From NCBI GenBank assembly GCA_050258755.1, contig JBLMZI010000004.1, positions 558,001 through 622,000 of the forward strand: DNA of 64,000 bases, read 5' to 3'. This document shows, piece after piece, positions 45,085 through 53,575 of this stretch. The position numbers were made by a program, and so were the translations under genes. Source of the stretch: JBLMZI01 sp050258755 (GTDB taxonomy: Bacteria; Bacillota; Syntrophomonadia; Syntrophomonadales; DTU052). Numbering within the stretch: the first letter of the stretch is position 1; the number at the start of each line of letters is the position of its first letter. The notes under the pieces are model-generated. The model searched no databases and had not been told where the DNA came from. It saw only the letters and a program-made list of their open reading frames with translations.

Positions 45085-45690
45085 AAGTGAAGGAGGTTTC
45101 CCACTGAGTAAACTTTGTGACTTAGGTCCAGCAGGGTTTCCCAACGAACATCCCACGTGTTGCCAAATGGGCGGTTTCCCTTTACGTTCGCTCTGCGTCG
45201 TTGCCGAATGCAAGGCTGGATTACCACTTAGTGCACACTGCAATCCTCAGCAGGATGCGCACGAGGCGCGCAGTCTAGGAGTTTTCCCCGACAACCTCCA
45301 CCAGTTTTTAGCCTCTTTTGCAGAAGGGGTTTCAGAAGAGACCGCGCCGCCGTGGCCATCGGCTTAACGCGGCTCCGTTGCTCATCCACCCACCCCACTC
45401 AAGGCAGGCTACACTGCACCCAGCTTCCTACCAGATGCAGGTTTTCTCAAGGGTTTCCCCTTGAGCCTCCACGGGTGGGGGGTCAAGACTCGCATGCCAT
45501 TGCGAATTGCCCCGGCACCCTATCCTCCCAGCACCAACCCCCAACTGGGCGTTGAAAGCCGACACCAGAAGCTTCATCGATGTGCCCGTGGCGGATTTTT
45601 AGGCCCGCCTTCAAAACTGGTGAGATTGACTAGAATACTGCAACCTCCACCACACTTATTTCGTTCCTTAAGATCATCATGGTCGTTTCG
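45085..45690 (-). ncRNA. ole: OLE RNA (ornate, large, extremophilic RNA)
   Basis: A stretch of about 600 nt without a credible gene lies directly upstream of oapA on the same strand, the known place and size of OLE RNA. Read on the minus strand it is rich in structure: a perfect hairpin with GAAA tetraloop at 45446-45465, three further GGGAAAC sites (starting 45102, 45142 and 45180, reading leftward) and the 11-mer GGTGGAGGTTG twice (about 45292-45302 and 45641-45651). OLE RNA associates with membrane protein OapA. The 5' end is set from a TATGAT box at 45698-45703; both ends are approximate. I have not aligned it to a covariance model. Confidence 0.85.
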
Positions 45691-45697
45691 AGAGAAT

Positions 45698-45726
45698 ATC
45701 ATAGCATGCCAAGTGGCTGTTCGCCA
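45698..45726 (-). promoter_or_regulatory. Candidate promoter for OLE RNA
   Basis: TATGAT (45698-45703) has TGGCGA (45721-45726) 17 bp upstream on the minus strand. The -10 is good and the -35 is weak. Transcription would start near 45690. Confidence 0.35.
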
Positions 45727-45770
45727 GGCATTTTTCGTGGCATCAATTCCATTTCGTACCTGATGGCCGC

Positions 45771-46685
45771 TTAACCGTCCTGGTGCATTTGGGCAAGCAA
45801 TTCACTCAGGACCCGTTCAGCGTCATCATACGCAACCTGACAGGTGCCAACCTGCGGATGACCGCCGCCGCCATATTTGAGCATCAGGGAACCCACATCG
45901 GTTTTCGAGGTACGATTCAGGATGCTGTGGCCGACCGCAAACACGCAGTTAATCTTGGCTCTCCCGTCAATCAGCCAAATCGAGATATTCTGTTCGGGGA
46001 ACAGCGAATAAACCATGAACCGGTTGCCGGCATAGATACTATCCACACCCCGAAGATCGCTGATAATGACGTTTTTATCCGTCCGGGTATATTTGAGCAG
46101 CATTTCTTTGAACAGGGCATCCTGTTCCCAATAGGTCTTGACCCGCTCGGAAACATCCGGCAGCTCCAAAATCTCTTCGATTGACATGGTGCGGCAGTAT
46201 TCCATGAGCTGCTCCATGAGCTGGTAGTTACTGATCCGGTAATCCTTAAACCGGCCCAGACCGGTCCGGGGGTCCATAACAAAGCCCAAGAGCACCCAGC
46301 CGGAAGGATTCAGAATGTCATCGATGTTGAGCTGGGCTGAGTCGACCTTGTCCACCGCATCCATCATTTCGGCCAGGTGTTCAAAGTTGATTTTGCCGCC
46401 GTAGTAGTCGTAAATCACCCGGGCCGCACTGCGCGCCATCCGGCTCTCGCCTTTGTACTGCCCTTTCAGTTCCAGCCGTTCCTGTTCACTGGAATGATGG
46501 TCAAACCAGAGCCCACAGCCGGGCACATACGGAACGTTTGCCAGTACGTCGTTATCTGTGACTTCAACGATGCCGTCCTGCAAATCTTTCGGGTGAACGA
46601 ATTTCCAGCTGTCGATGATTCCTGCTTCCTTCAAAATGACGCCACAGGCAAGTCCATCAAAATCTGACCGTGTTAAAAGCCGCAT
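45771..46685 (-). CDS. DHH/DHHA1 family phosphoesterase
   Basis: This 304-residue protein has the DHH-family motifs R-S-D-F-D-G near the start and W-F-D-H-H-S-S-E at about 82, and the C-terminal DHHA1 motif G-G-G-G-H. Relatives hydrolyse nanoRNA, pAp, c-di-AMP products or polyphosphate. The substrate here cannot be chosen. ATG 46685 has AAAGGGG 9 nt upstream. It lies between pilT and OLE RNA, where most OLE loci have ispA directly, so it is an insertion relative to that order. Confidence 0.85.
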   Translation of the reverse strand: MRLLTRSDFDGLACGVILKEAGIIDSWKFVHPKDLQDGIVEVTDNDVLANVPYVPGCGLWFDHHSSEQERLELKGQYKGESRMARSAARVIYDYYGGKINFEHLAEMMDAVDKVDSAQLNIDDILNPSGWVLLGFVMDPRTGLGRFKDYRISNYQLMEQLMEYCRTMSIEEILELPDVSERVKTYWEQDALFKEMLLKYTRTDKNVIISDLRGVDSIYAGNRFMVYSLFPEQNISIWLIDGRAKINCVFAVGHSILNRTSKTDVGSLMLKYGGGGHPQVGTCQVAYDDAERVLSELLAQMHQDG

Positions 46686-46816
46686 TCAGATCAATCCCCT
46701 TTCCTGCTCATGAATTGTCCGTTTCTTCGAACGGGTGCGCCAGGTTACCATTTTCGATATGGGAAGCAACTGCTTTCGAGTCCTTTTTATTCATTATACT
46801 GTATATATCCAGGTAT

Positions 46817-47908
46817 CTACATCATTTTCATCAGCATCTCAGGGTCCGCCGCCCGGGCCATGGCCTCCTCCTTGCTGATCATTCCCTTCATCAAGAGGTT
46901 CTTAAGGCTCATATCCAGGGTGATCATGCCATAACGCGCGCCGGTCTGCAGCTGGCTGACAATCTGATATGATTTGCCTTCCCGAATCAGGTTTCGGATC
47001 GCGGGAATCGCAACCAGAATCTCATAGGCGACAACCCGGCCTTTTCCGTCCGCCTTGGGAATGAGCTGCTGCGCCACAACCCCTTGAAGGCTGTTCGCGA
47101 GCTGAATCCGGATCTGCTGCTGCTGGTGCGGCGGGAACACGTCGATCACACGGTCAACCGTCTGGGCCGCGCTGGAGGTATGTAAGGTCCCGAACACTAA
47201 ATGTCCGGTTTCCGCGGCCGTCAGGGCAATGCCGATCGTCTCCGGGTCCCGCATTTCGCCGACCAGAATGACGTCCGGGTCCTCGCGCATGGCGGCCCGG
47301 AGCGCACTGGCAAACGATTCGGTGTCCTGATGAATCTCGCGCTGATTGATCACGCTCTTTTTATGGGTATGCAAAAATTCGATCGGGTCTTCCAAAGTAA
47401 TGATATGGTGACGCGACTCGCTGTTGACCAGGTCAATCATCGCCGCCAGCGTGGTCGATTTCCCGCTACCGGTCGGGCCGGTTACCAGTACCACACCGCG
47501 CGGTTTCCGGGACAGCTCCCCGAGGGTTTCCGGCAGCCCAAGCTCCTGAAACGTGAATATTTTGGAGTTGATCAAACGCATAACGATGGCAGCGTTTCCC
47601 TGCTGGCGAAATGCGTTGACCCGAAAACGCCCGAGACCAGCGATCGCATAGGAGAAGTCAATGTCACCGGTGGCCCGGAACTGGGCCAGCTTGTCCTCTG
47701 GCATGACCTGTACCGCCATATCTTCCGTGTCTTCCGGACAAAGCTTGGCGGTGTAGGTCTGATCCAATCCCAAACGAGGCGTCAGCTCCGGATCATCAAA
47801 GGGACGCAGCGCACCGTTAATCCGGAATGCCGGCGCACTGTTCACGGTGAGATGCACGTCCGAAACGCCTAATTCGAACGCCTTTTGAAGAATCACCTTA
47901 ATGTCCAT
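46817..47908 (-). CDS. pilT: PilT-type secretion/twitching ATPase
   Basis: This 363-residue hexameric ATPase powers pilus retraction. It has Walker A G-P-T-G-S-G-K-S-T, an Asp box T-L-E-D-P-I-E, Walker B V-I-L-V-G-E-M-R-D, a His box H-L-V-F-G-T-L-H and the PilT-specific A-I-R-N-L-I-R-E-G-K near the C-terminus. No other pilus gene is in the window, so it is either a stray retraction motor for pili encoded elsewhere or has another role. It lies between ispA and the DHH gene. Confidence 0.92.
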   Translation of the reverse strand: MDIKVILQKAFELGVSDVHLTVNSAPAFRINGALRPFDDPELTPRLGLDQTYTAKLCPEDTEDMAVQVMPEDKLAQFRATGDIDFSYAIAGLGRFRVNAFRQQGNAAIVMRLINSKIFTFQELGLPETLGELSRKPRGVVLVTGPTGSGKSTTLAAMIDLVNSESRHHIITLEDPIEFLHTHKKSVINQREIHQDTESFASALRAAMREDPDVILVGEMRDPETIGIALTAAETGHLVFGTLHTSSAAQTVDRVIDVFPPHQQQQIRIQLANSLQGVVAQQLIPKADGKGRVVAYEILVAIPAIRNLIREGKSYQIVSQLQTGARYGMITLDMSLKNLLMKGMISKEEAMARAADPEMLMKMM

Positions 47909-47994
47909 TCCGTCCGGCCAGGCACTGCATCGAAAAATGCCGCCCCTTAGCCGTTCACCTCGTTTCTGTCAGTATTCACATGATCAAAGCGTCC

Positions 47995-48885
47995 TTAGCT
48001 GCGACGAACCAGGATGCTTTGGGCCAGTGCCCGTAAAAAGTCGGCCCCGTGGCCAAGCTCCTGAAGGCTCTCGATCGCTGCCGCCACGCTTTCGGCAGCC
48101 ATGGAACGGGCGGCGGAAAGCCCGTGGATCGAAACGAAGGTCGCTTTATCGTTCTTTTCGTCACTGCCGACCGGTTTGCCGATTTCGGCTTCGGTTCCCT
48201 CCACGTCCAGGATGTCATCGGTAATCTGAAAGGCGAGCCCGAAATGCTCCGCATAGGTTTCAAGACTCTGAACCAGTGATTCCGGGGCACCCACCAGGAT
48301 CGCACCGGCAACCGCTGATGCTTTTATCAAAGCGCCAGTTTTGTTACGATGCATGCGCCGCAGGGTTGGCTCGTCCAGCTGAATGCCTTCGGATGCCAGA
48401 TCCACCACCTGCCCGGCGATCATACCTTCGGACCCGGCGGCCCGCGCAATTTCGCGGACTGCCTTCAGAATCGCGGCCGGTTTCACCGGTCCAGCCGGTT
48501 CAATGCCGGCCAGAAGCTCAAATGCCATTGTCAGCAGGGCATCCCCGGCCAGAATCGCATTGGCTTCACCAAACACCACATGGCAGGTCGGCTTGCCGCG
48601 CCGGAGTTCATCATCGTCCATCGCCGGAAGATCATCGTGTACCAAAGAGTAGGAATGAATCATCTCAACCGCGCAGGCCGCCGGCAGAACCCAGGACGGT
48701 TCGTATCCGGCAATCAAAGCGCCTTCAACGACCAGCATAGGCCGCAGGCGCTTGCCGCCATTCAGGACCGCATAGCGCATCGCCTGGTGGATCACCGGCG
48801 GATAGGCTTCTTCCTGCGGCAAATAACTGCGCAGCGCATCCTCCACAAGTGTCTTTCGTTTTTCCAATTCGCGGGCGAGATCCAT
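47995..48885 (-). CDS. ispA: Farnesyl/geranylgeranyl diphosphate synthase
   Basis: This 296-residue all-helical prenyl transferase builds C15 or C20 allylic diphosphates. It has the first Asp-rich motif D-D-L-P-A-M-D-D-D with R-R-G, and the second D-D-I-L-D, plus N-G-G-K-R-L-R-P at about 42. ATG 48885 has GAGAGGAG upstream. It precedes xseB-xseA in the usual order. Confidence 0.94.
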   Translation of the reverse strand: MDLARELEKRKTLVEDALRSYLPQEEAYPPVIHQAMRYAVLNGGKRLRPMLVVEGALIAGYEPSWVLPAACAVEMIHSYSLVHDDLPAMDDDELRRGKPTCHVVFGEANAILAGDALLTMAFELLAGIEPAGPVKPAAILKAVREIARAAGSEGMIAGQVVDLASEGIQLDEPTLRRMHRNKTGALIKASAVAGAILVGAPESLVQSLETYAEHFGLAFQITDDILDVEGTEAEIGKPVGSDEKNDKATFVSIHGLSAARSMAAESVAAAIESLQELGHGADFLRALAQSILVRRS

Positions 48886-48936
48886 GGTTGGCTCCTCTCA
48901 CAAGGAAGGGTCGTATTGGAATCTTCCTTTTTCGTG

Positions 48937-49158
48937 TTATACCTCAAAAGGCTCTGCTTTGAGCGCGCCTTCAAGGGTTTTCATCAATTGTTCGATCCGT
49001 CCTTCGGCGGACTTCAACTCGCTCTGGCACTGGTTGTAGAGTCCGATGCCTTCCTCGAATAAATCCAGCGATGATTGGAGCGCCAATTCTCCAGCTTCCA
49101 GCCGTTTCACGATTTCCTGCAGCCGATTGAACGCTTCTTCAAAGCTTGGCTTTTCCAT
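48937..49158 (-). CDS. xseB: Exodeoxyribonuclease VII small subunit
   Basis: This 73-residue helical protein matches XseB (F-E-E-A-F-N-R-L-Q-E-I-V-K-R-L-E-x-G). It assembles around XseA to digest single-stranded DNA. ATG 49158 has AGGAGG 9 nt upstream; ATG 49164 is too close to it. It overlaps the end of xseA by 20 bp. Confidence 0.93.
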   Translation of the reverse strand: MEKPSFEEAFNRLQEIVKRLEAGELALQSSLDLFEEGIGLYNQCQSELKSAEGRIEQLMKTLEGALKAEPFEV

Positions 49159-50383
49159 ACTCATATTCCTCCTCGATCACTTGGACCGTCAAATGGCCGT
49201 CCCGGACTTGCAGCCGAAGGATATCTCCCGGTGCGGTCTGGTGGACCGAGGTAATCAACCGGCCAGCTTGATTCGTGGTCAGCGAATAACCCCGGTTCAG
49301 GACCTTCAGCGGGCTCAGCGAATCCATCGCGGCGGCGGACCGGCCAAGTTCAAGCCGTTTCACCTCAAGCCATCTACTCATATTCTTCTGCATCGCGGTC
49401 CGACTTCCTTCAAGTTCCTGAGCCCGCCCGGCATACATAGCCTGCGGCTCGTGCCAGATTCGGCGCCCCATCAGATAATCCAGTTCGGCCCATTTCAGGT
49501 TGTAGCCGCGCTCTGCCGCACGGACCATGGCCTGGAGGCTTTGGGAAAGCCGGCTGAAAACCAGTGAGGCGTCATAAACCGCCATTTGTGCGGCCTGGGT
49601 CGGTGTGGCCGCCCTGAGGTCGGCTGCGAGGTCAGCCAGGCTGAAATCGATTTCGTGCCCCACTGCTGAGATGATAGGGATCGCCGATCCGGCGACTGCG
49701 CGGACCACCGCTTCAGTGTTGAAGGCCCATAAATCCTCAAAAGAACCCCCGCCGCGCCCGACAATCAGCACATCCGGCTCTCCCCAGGCATTCAAATCCG
49801 CAATCGCCTGCGCGATCTGGCCGGGCGCCTCGTCACCCTGAACCGCGGCGCCGGCGATAACAATCCGGCAGTGCGGGTTCCGCTCCCGGGCTACTTTGAC
49901 GATATCCCGAAATGCCGCGCCACTGGGTGAAGTGACGACCCCGACACAGCGGGCGTAAGCCGGAATCGGCCGCTTTTTCGCCGGGTCAAACAGACCCTCT
50001 TTTTCCAGCCGTTCTTTCAACTGCATTAAGGCCATGAACATGCGGCCAACGCCATCCGGCTCCATCTCCTCGACATAGAGCTGGTAGCGGCCCTGCCGTT
50101 CAAAAATGGTCAGATAACCCCGGGCCAAGACCTTCATACCAGACTCGGGGGAAAAATCCAGGGTCCGCGCATGGGTTTTAAACATGACGCACTGGATTGC
50201 GGCGTTTTCGTCTTTCAGGGTGAAATAGATGTGACCCGATTTGGGATATGGCTTGTAATCGGCAATCTCCCCGCGTACCCAGACATTCTGGAGCAGGGGA
50301 TCGAGCTCGAAAAGATTCCGTACATGGGCAGTCACTTCGGAAACGCTTAAAATTCGGCTTCGGCCGGAACTGGCACCTGTCAT
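49139..50383 (-). CDS. xseA: Exodeoxyribonuclease VII large subunit
   Basis: This 414-residue protein has an N-terminal OB-fold domain (about 13-100, with V-R-G-E-I-A-D-Y-K) and a catalytic domain with V-V-T-S-P-S-G-A-A, I-V-G-R-G-G-G-S-x-E-D-L and G-H-E-I-D-F-S-L-A-D. A coiled coil follows. The C-terminus ends with the small domain P-L-K-V-L-N-R-G-Y-S. ATG 50383 has GAGGTGGGA upstream. Two hairpins lie between it and folD. Confidence 0.94.
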   Translation of the reverse strand: MTGASSGRSRILSVSEVTAHVRNLFELDPLLQNVWVRGEIADYKPYPKSGHIYFTLKDENAAIQCVMFKTHARTLDFSPESGMKVLARGYLTIFERQGRYQLYVEEMEPDGVGRMFMALMQLKERLEKEGLFDPAKKRPIPAYARCVGVVTSPSGAAFRDIVKVARERNPHCRIVIAGAAVQGDEAPGQIAQAIADLNAWGEPDVLIVGRGGGSFEDLWAFNTEAVVRAVAGSAIPIISAVGHEIDFSLADLAADLRAATPTQAAQMAVYDASLVFSRLSQSLQAMVRAAERGYNLKWAELDYLMGRRIWHEPQAMYAGRAQELEGSRTAMQKNMSRWLEVKRLELGRSAAAMDSLSPLKVLNRGYSLTTNQAGRLITSVHQTAPGDILRLQVRDGHLTVQVIEEEYEYGKAKL

Positions 50384-50418
50384 ACTTGTTCCCACCTCGC
50401 GAAATCTTGTATGAGAAT

Positions 50419-50468
50419 CTGGAGATCGAGTCCTCCAGTGAGTCAAAGGAACGGTTCCCTTGACTCAC
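50419..50468 (-). other. Two adjoining hairpins between folD and xseA
   Basis: Hairpin 50438-50468 has a 14-bp stem with one mismatch and a 3-nt loop. Hairpin 50419-50438 has a 6-bp CTGGAG/CTCCAG stem. Neither is followed by a T-run on the minus strand, so they may be an attenuator or RNA processing site rather than a terminator. Confidence 0.5.
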
Positions 50469-50481
50469 CCCGTCGCTGGCG

Positions 50482-51345
50482 TTAGCCTTCGTGCAGTTGC
50501 CAGCGAACCGCATCAATGAGATTGCGCATCAGGAACGCAACGGTCACCGTGCCAACACCACCTGGCACCGGGGTAATAAATCCAGCCCGCTTCACCGCGG
50601 TTTCATATTCCACATCGCCTACGATCTTGTCCTCCAGATAGTTGATACCGACGTCAATGACGACCGCCCCTTCCCGGATCCAATCTCCAGGAATCACGCC
50701 GGGCTTGCCGGCGGCGGCCACCAGTATTTCGGCCTTGCGGACATGATCCTCAAGCAGACCCCGTTCACTGGTTGCCTGGTGGCAAACGGTGACGGTACAG
50801 TCCTGCTGAAGCAGGAGAATTGCGGCCGGTTTTCCGACAATGTCGCTGTGCCCTACGATCGTGACTTCCCGGCCGGCCAGGCCGAGACCGGTCGACCGAA
50901 GCAGTTCGATCACACTCAGCGCGGTACAGGGCACCAGCCCCGGCACGCCAAGAAAGAGCCGGCCAAGATTATACGGGGTAACGCCTTCAACATCCTTCTT
51001 CTTGTCAATCGTCCATTGAACGGTTTTGGCATCGATATGATCCGGCAGCGGCATATGAAGGATAATCCCGTGGACCGCCGGATCGTTATTCAGGATGTCG
51101 ATCAGTTTCAGCAGACGAGCCTGCGAAGTTGATTCCGATAATTCCATATGTTCGAAGTTGATGCCCACAGTTTCAGCGATTTTCCGCTGTGATGCGAGAT
51201 AAATGCTCGAAGCTGGGTCTTCACCAACCTGTATTGTCATTAAACACGGTGATGTGCCCAAATCCCGAAGGTCGCGCACCCCTTCCGCCACCTGGGCGAG
51301 GATCTTGTCCGCCAGCTTTTTTCCGTACAATACTTTCGCAGCCAC
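50482..51345 (-). CDS. folD: Methylenetetrahydrofolate dehydrogenase/cyclohydrolase
   Basis: This 287-residue bifunctional enzyme interconverts 5,10-methylene-, methenyl- and 10-formyl-tetrahydrofolate. The catalytic lysine region S-Q-R-K and the substrate loop K-D-V-E-G-V-T-P-Y-N are present, and the NADP-binding V-G-H-S-D-I-V-G-K-P matches the family. The end P-V-P-G-G-V-G-T-V-T-V is characteristic. GTG 51345 has AAGGGG upstream. Confidence 0.94.
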   Translation of the reverse strand: MAAKVLYGKKLADKILAQVAEGVRDLRDLGTSPCLMTIQVGEDPASSIYLASQRKIAETVGINFEHMELSESTSQARLLKLIDILNNDPAVHGIILHMPLPDHIDAKTVQWTIDKKKDVEGVTPYNLGRLFLGVPGLVPCTALSVIELLRSTGLGLAGREVTIVGHSDIVGKPAAILLLQQDCTVTVCHQATSERGLLEDHVRKAEILVAAAGKPGVIPGDWIREGAVVIDVGINYLEDKIVGDVEYETAVKRAGFITPVPGGVGTVTVAFLMRNLIDAVRWQLHEG

Positions 51346-51348
51346 GTG

Positions 51349-52302
51349 TTATCCCCTTTTCATATTGATATGATTCATCCGCGCGAGGCGCGCCGCCCCG
51401 ACCGCGTTGTCTGAACACAGCGACACCGGAGCCCAGATCAAAGTAAGACCAGCATCCCCCAGACGCCGCTCCAACCGGTTCCGAATCAATGTATTTGCCA
51501 TGACACCCCCGGCCATAACGATCCTAGTCAGCCCGGTTTCGGCTGTCCCCGACCGGATGGTCTTTTCCAAGGTGTTAGCGATGCATCGAAAGGTTAAAAA
51601 CGCAACCAGCCCCGGAGCAAGCCCCTTTTGAATCAAGTGCTGCGCCCGAGTTTCGGCTCCGGAAAACGAAAAACCCTTTTCCGTGACAACCGAGGGAATC
51701 GTTTCTTCAGTCGGCTGTTCCACCGCAATGGCCTCCAACTGAGACCCGGCTGGAAAAGGCAGTCCCAGGGCCACCCCAACCCGGTCCACCAGTTGACCGG
51801 CATTTAAGTCAGTGCTTTCAAACAGGATCTGAATATCATAACCGGCCGTTTTCCGCCGGCGAACCCGAAGCACTTCCGAGGTTCCACCGGAAAAATGAAC
51901 GGCCAGAAATTCGTCATCTTCAATTCTGGGGTCATGGGCGGCCGCCACATGGCCCTCCTGATGGCTGAAGCGATACATCGGCAACCCGGACACGGCGGCC
52001 AAACAGCGGGCCATTCCGGTCCCTGCCTGAAACACCGGCATATAGCTTTCTTCGAGCCGGCGCGGTCGGTCGCTGACGCCAATCGCGCACAGACCTGATT
52101 CCGTAACCCGCTCGGATAACCGTTCCAACAGCACCGGGAGATTACGGGTATGTTGAAAATGGGCTTCCGCCTGGCGAAGCCCCACTTTCCCGAATTCCAC
52201 TCGTAAGACCATCCGCTCATCGGCGACGAGATCGCCGTCAGCGTTAATCAAGGCCGCCGAGGTCGTATAAGCACTGGTATCCAAGCCAAGATACAGGCTC
52301 AA
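51349..52302 (-). CDS. TsaD/Kae1-family paralogue
   Basis: This 317-residue ASKHA-fold protein resembles the tRNA t6A enzyme TsaD, with L-G-L-D-T-S at the start, a metal-binding H-x-x-x-H (H-Q-E-G-H) and the metal Asp in C-S-D-N-A-V-G-A. It differs from true TsaD in the N-terminal loop (T-S-A-Y-T-T rather than T-S-C-D-D-T). It is likely the paralogue found in this nusB-folD neighbourhood of Clostridia rather than the essential TsaD. Its ATG overlaps the nusB stop by 4 bp. Confidence 0.8.
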   Translation of the reverse strand: MSLYLGLDTSAYTTSAALINADGDLVADERMVLRVEFGKVGLRQAEAHFQHTRNLPVLLERLSERVTESGLCAIGVSDRPRRLEESYMPVFQAGTGMARCLAAVSGLPMYRFSHQEGHVAAAHDPRIEDDEFLAVHFSGGTSEVLRVRRRKTAGYDIQILFESTDLNAGQLVDRVGVALGLPFPAGSQLEAIAVEQPTEETIPSVVTEKGFSFSGAETRAQHLIQKGLAPGLVAFLTFRCIANTLEKTIRSGTAETGLTRIVMAGGVMANTLIRNRLERRLGDAGLTLIWAPVSLCSDNAVGAARLARMNHINMKRG

Positions 52303-52718
52303 TCGCTTCCCTCCTGGCCCTCGCTTTCTTCCCGGATCTTGTCCAGGATCGCGTTTACAAAGCTTTTTGAGTGATCATCCCCGTATTTTTTGGCCAGCTC
52401 GACCGCCTCGTCAATCACGACTACCGGATGAGCATCCTCGCCATACAGAATTTCGAAAGCGGCCAGCCGCAGCAAATTCCGTTCGATGGTTCCCATCCGG
52501 GCGAGCGGCCAGGTCGGTGAATACCGGGTAATACTTGCATCAATCTCCGGCTGATGCGCCATCGTCCCGGCCACCAACTCCCCGGTAAACCGGGCGTCCT
52601 TTTCGGTCAGTCTGGCTTCATCAACCAGCTGTCCCTGCGCTTCCTCCGGATTACTGCCGACCAGATCGACCTGATACAAAACTTTCAAAGCGATTTCACG
52701 TGATTTTCGTCTGCTCAA
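52299..52718 (-). CDS. nusB: Transcription antitermination factor NusB
   Basis: This 139-residue all-helical protein binds boxA RNA with S10 for rRNA antitermination. It begins with S-R-R-K-S-R-E-I-A-L-K-V-L-Y-Q and has R-N-L-L-R-L-A-A-F-E-I-L-Y and I-D-E-A-V-E-L-A-K-K-Y-G near the end. The start is TTG 52718 with GGGAGA 8 nt upstream. Confidence 0.95.
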   Translation of the reverse strand: MSRRKSREIALKVLYQVDLVGSNPEEAQGQLVDEARLTEKDARFTGELVAGTMAHQPEIDASITRYSPTWPLARMGTIERNLLRLAAFEILYGEDAHPVVVIDEAVELAKKYGDDHSKSFVNAILDKIREESEGQEGSD

Positions 52719-52736
52719 CGAGATTCTCCCTTATCC

Positions 52737-52952
52737 TCAACGGCCTCTGAATTTATCGATCCATTCACTCAGGCTGCCATTATCGTCCATCACTTTTCCC
52801 ACTGCAAAACCCATAGCGATGCAGAACATGAAAAAGAGCGCCTTCCAAAAGCCGAAGCTGATGATCAGCACCCCGGCGATGATGCCAAATGCCAGTCCAA
52901 TGGCTTTGCCCAGATGGTTCTCAACGACCCAAGCGACCCATTTTTCCCACAC
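52737..52952 (-). CDS. DUF2273 small membrane protein
   Basis: This protein of about 71 residues has two membrane helices (about 14-28 and 32-50) and a G-K-A-I-G-L-x-F-G opening typical of DUF2273, a family linked to the Asp23/AmaP envelope module. The start is GTG 52952 with GAGGAGGGA 7 nt upstream, so it overlaps the end of amaP by 32 bp. Confidence 0.8.
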   Translation of the reverse strand: MWEKWVAWVVENHLGKAIGLAFGIIAGVLIISFGFWKALFFMFCIAMGFAVGKVMDDNGSLSEWIDKFRGR

Positions 52953-53505
52953 GGCGCAATCCCTCCTCGGTAAACGGTTTGATTCCCGCGGCAGCGCGGG
53001 AAGGAAAGTCGTCAACAGTGACCCTAATTTCCTTGGCTTTCAAGGTAGCGATGTTGGCCAGCGCGTCCCGGATCTTCTCCTGAACCGCGGTGGACAGATC
53101 CGGCATCCGGCGTTCGGGATCCGCCAAAACCACCGCCTCTATCATGATGCCGCTCGGGTCCCGCTTCACAAATGGTTTGACCGCCTCGACGCCGTCCACG
53201 GTTTTGGCCGCGTTTCGGACAATTTGTTTCAAGGCCGGGTCGGTTATCACCAGGGGGCCTTCCGGGTACTGAATCGTCACCCCATCCAGCTTGTCCCCAA
53301 GTCCTTTCCAAAACAGCACAAGACCGAGCGCGGCGCCAGCCAGTCCTGCGAGCCCCGTTAAAAAACGGGACGGTGTTGTTGCCAGCAGCGTGACTCGAAT
53401 CGTTTCAGGTTCCCAGAGCCCGACAGCCAGTCCAAACACAGCCAATGCGGCAGCCGTAAGCAGCAGGTTGTAACAAGCCAATAAGAGGCGCCACCAAAAC
53501 GACAT
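52921..53505 (-). CDS. amaP: Alkaline shock response membrane anchor AmaP
   Basis: This 194-residue protein has two N-terminal membrane helices (about 6-28 and 44-65) followed by a cytoplasmic Asp23-like domain. AmaP tethers Asp23 to the membrane in Staphylococcus. ATG 53505 has GGAGG 5 nt upstream. It lies between asp23 and the DUF2273 gene, the usual trio. Confidence 0.85.
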   Translation of the reverse strand: MSFWWRLLLACYNLLLTAAALAVFGLAVGLWEPETIRVTLLATTPSRFLTGLAGLAGAALGLVLFWKGLGDKLDGVTIQYPEGPLVITDPALKQIVRNAAKTVDGVEAVKPFVKRDPSGIMIEAVVLADPERRMPDLSTAVQEKIRDALANIATLKAKEIRVTVDDFPSRAAAGIKPFTEEGLRRVGKMGRLGR

Positions 53506-53531
53506 GATTTCCTCCACAACAGAAAGACAAT

Positions 53532-53557
53532 AACCCCCTGTTGGAAAACAGGGGGTT
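53532..53557 (-). terminator. Strong hairpin between asp23 and amaP
   Basis: A perfect 11-bp stem (53532-53542 with 53547-53557) and 4-nt loop are followed on the minus strand by ATTGTCTTT. Lying inside the module, it probably lowers amaP expression relative to asp23. Confidence 0.6.
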
Positions 53558-53575
53558 GCCCATTGCTTTTCGTCT

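Noticed and set aside
45052..45763. Several small open frames on both strands in the OLE region
   Set aside because: None has a ribosome binding site or recognisable protein features; they overlap one another and fall in strongly structured sequence.
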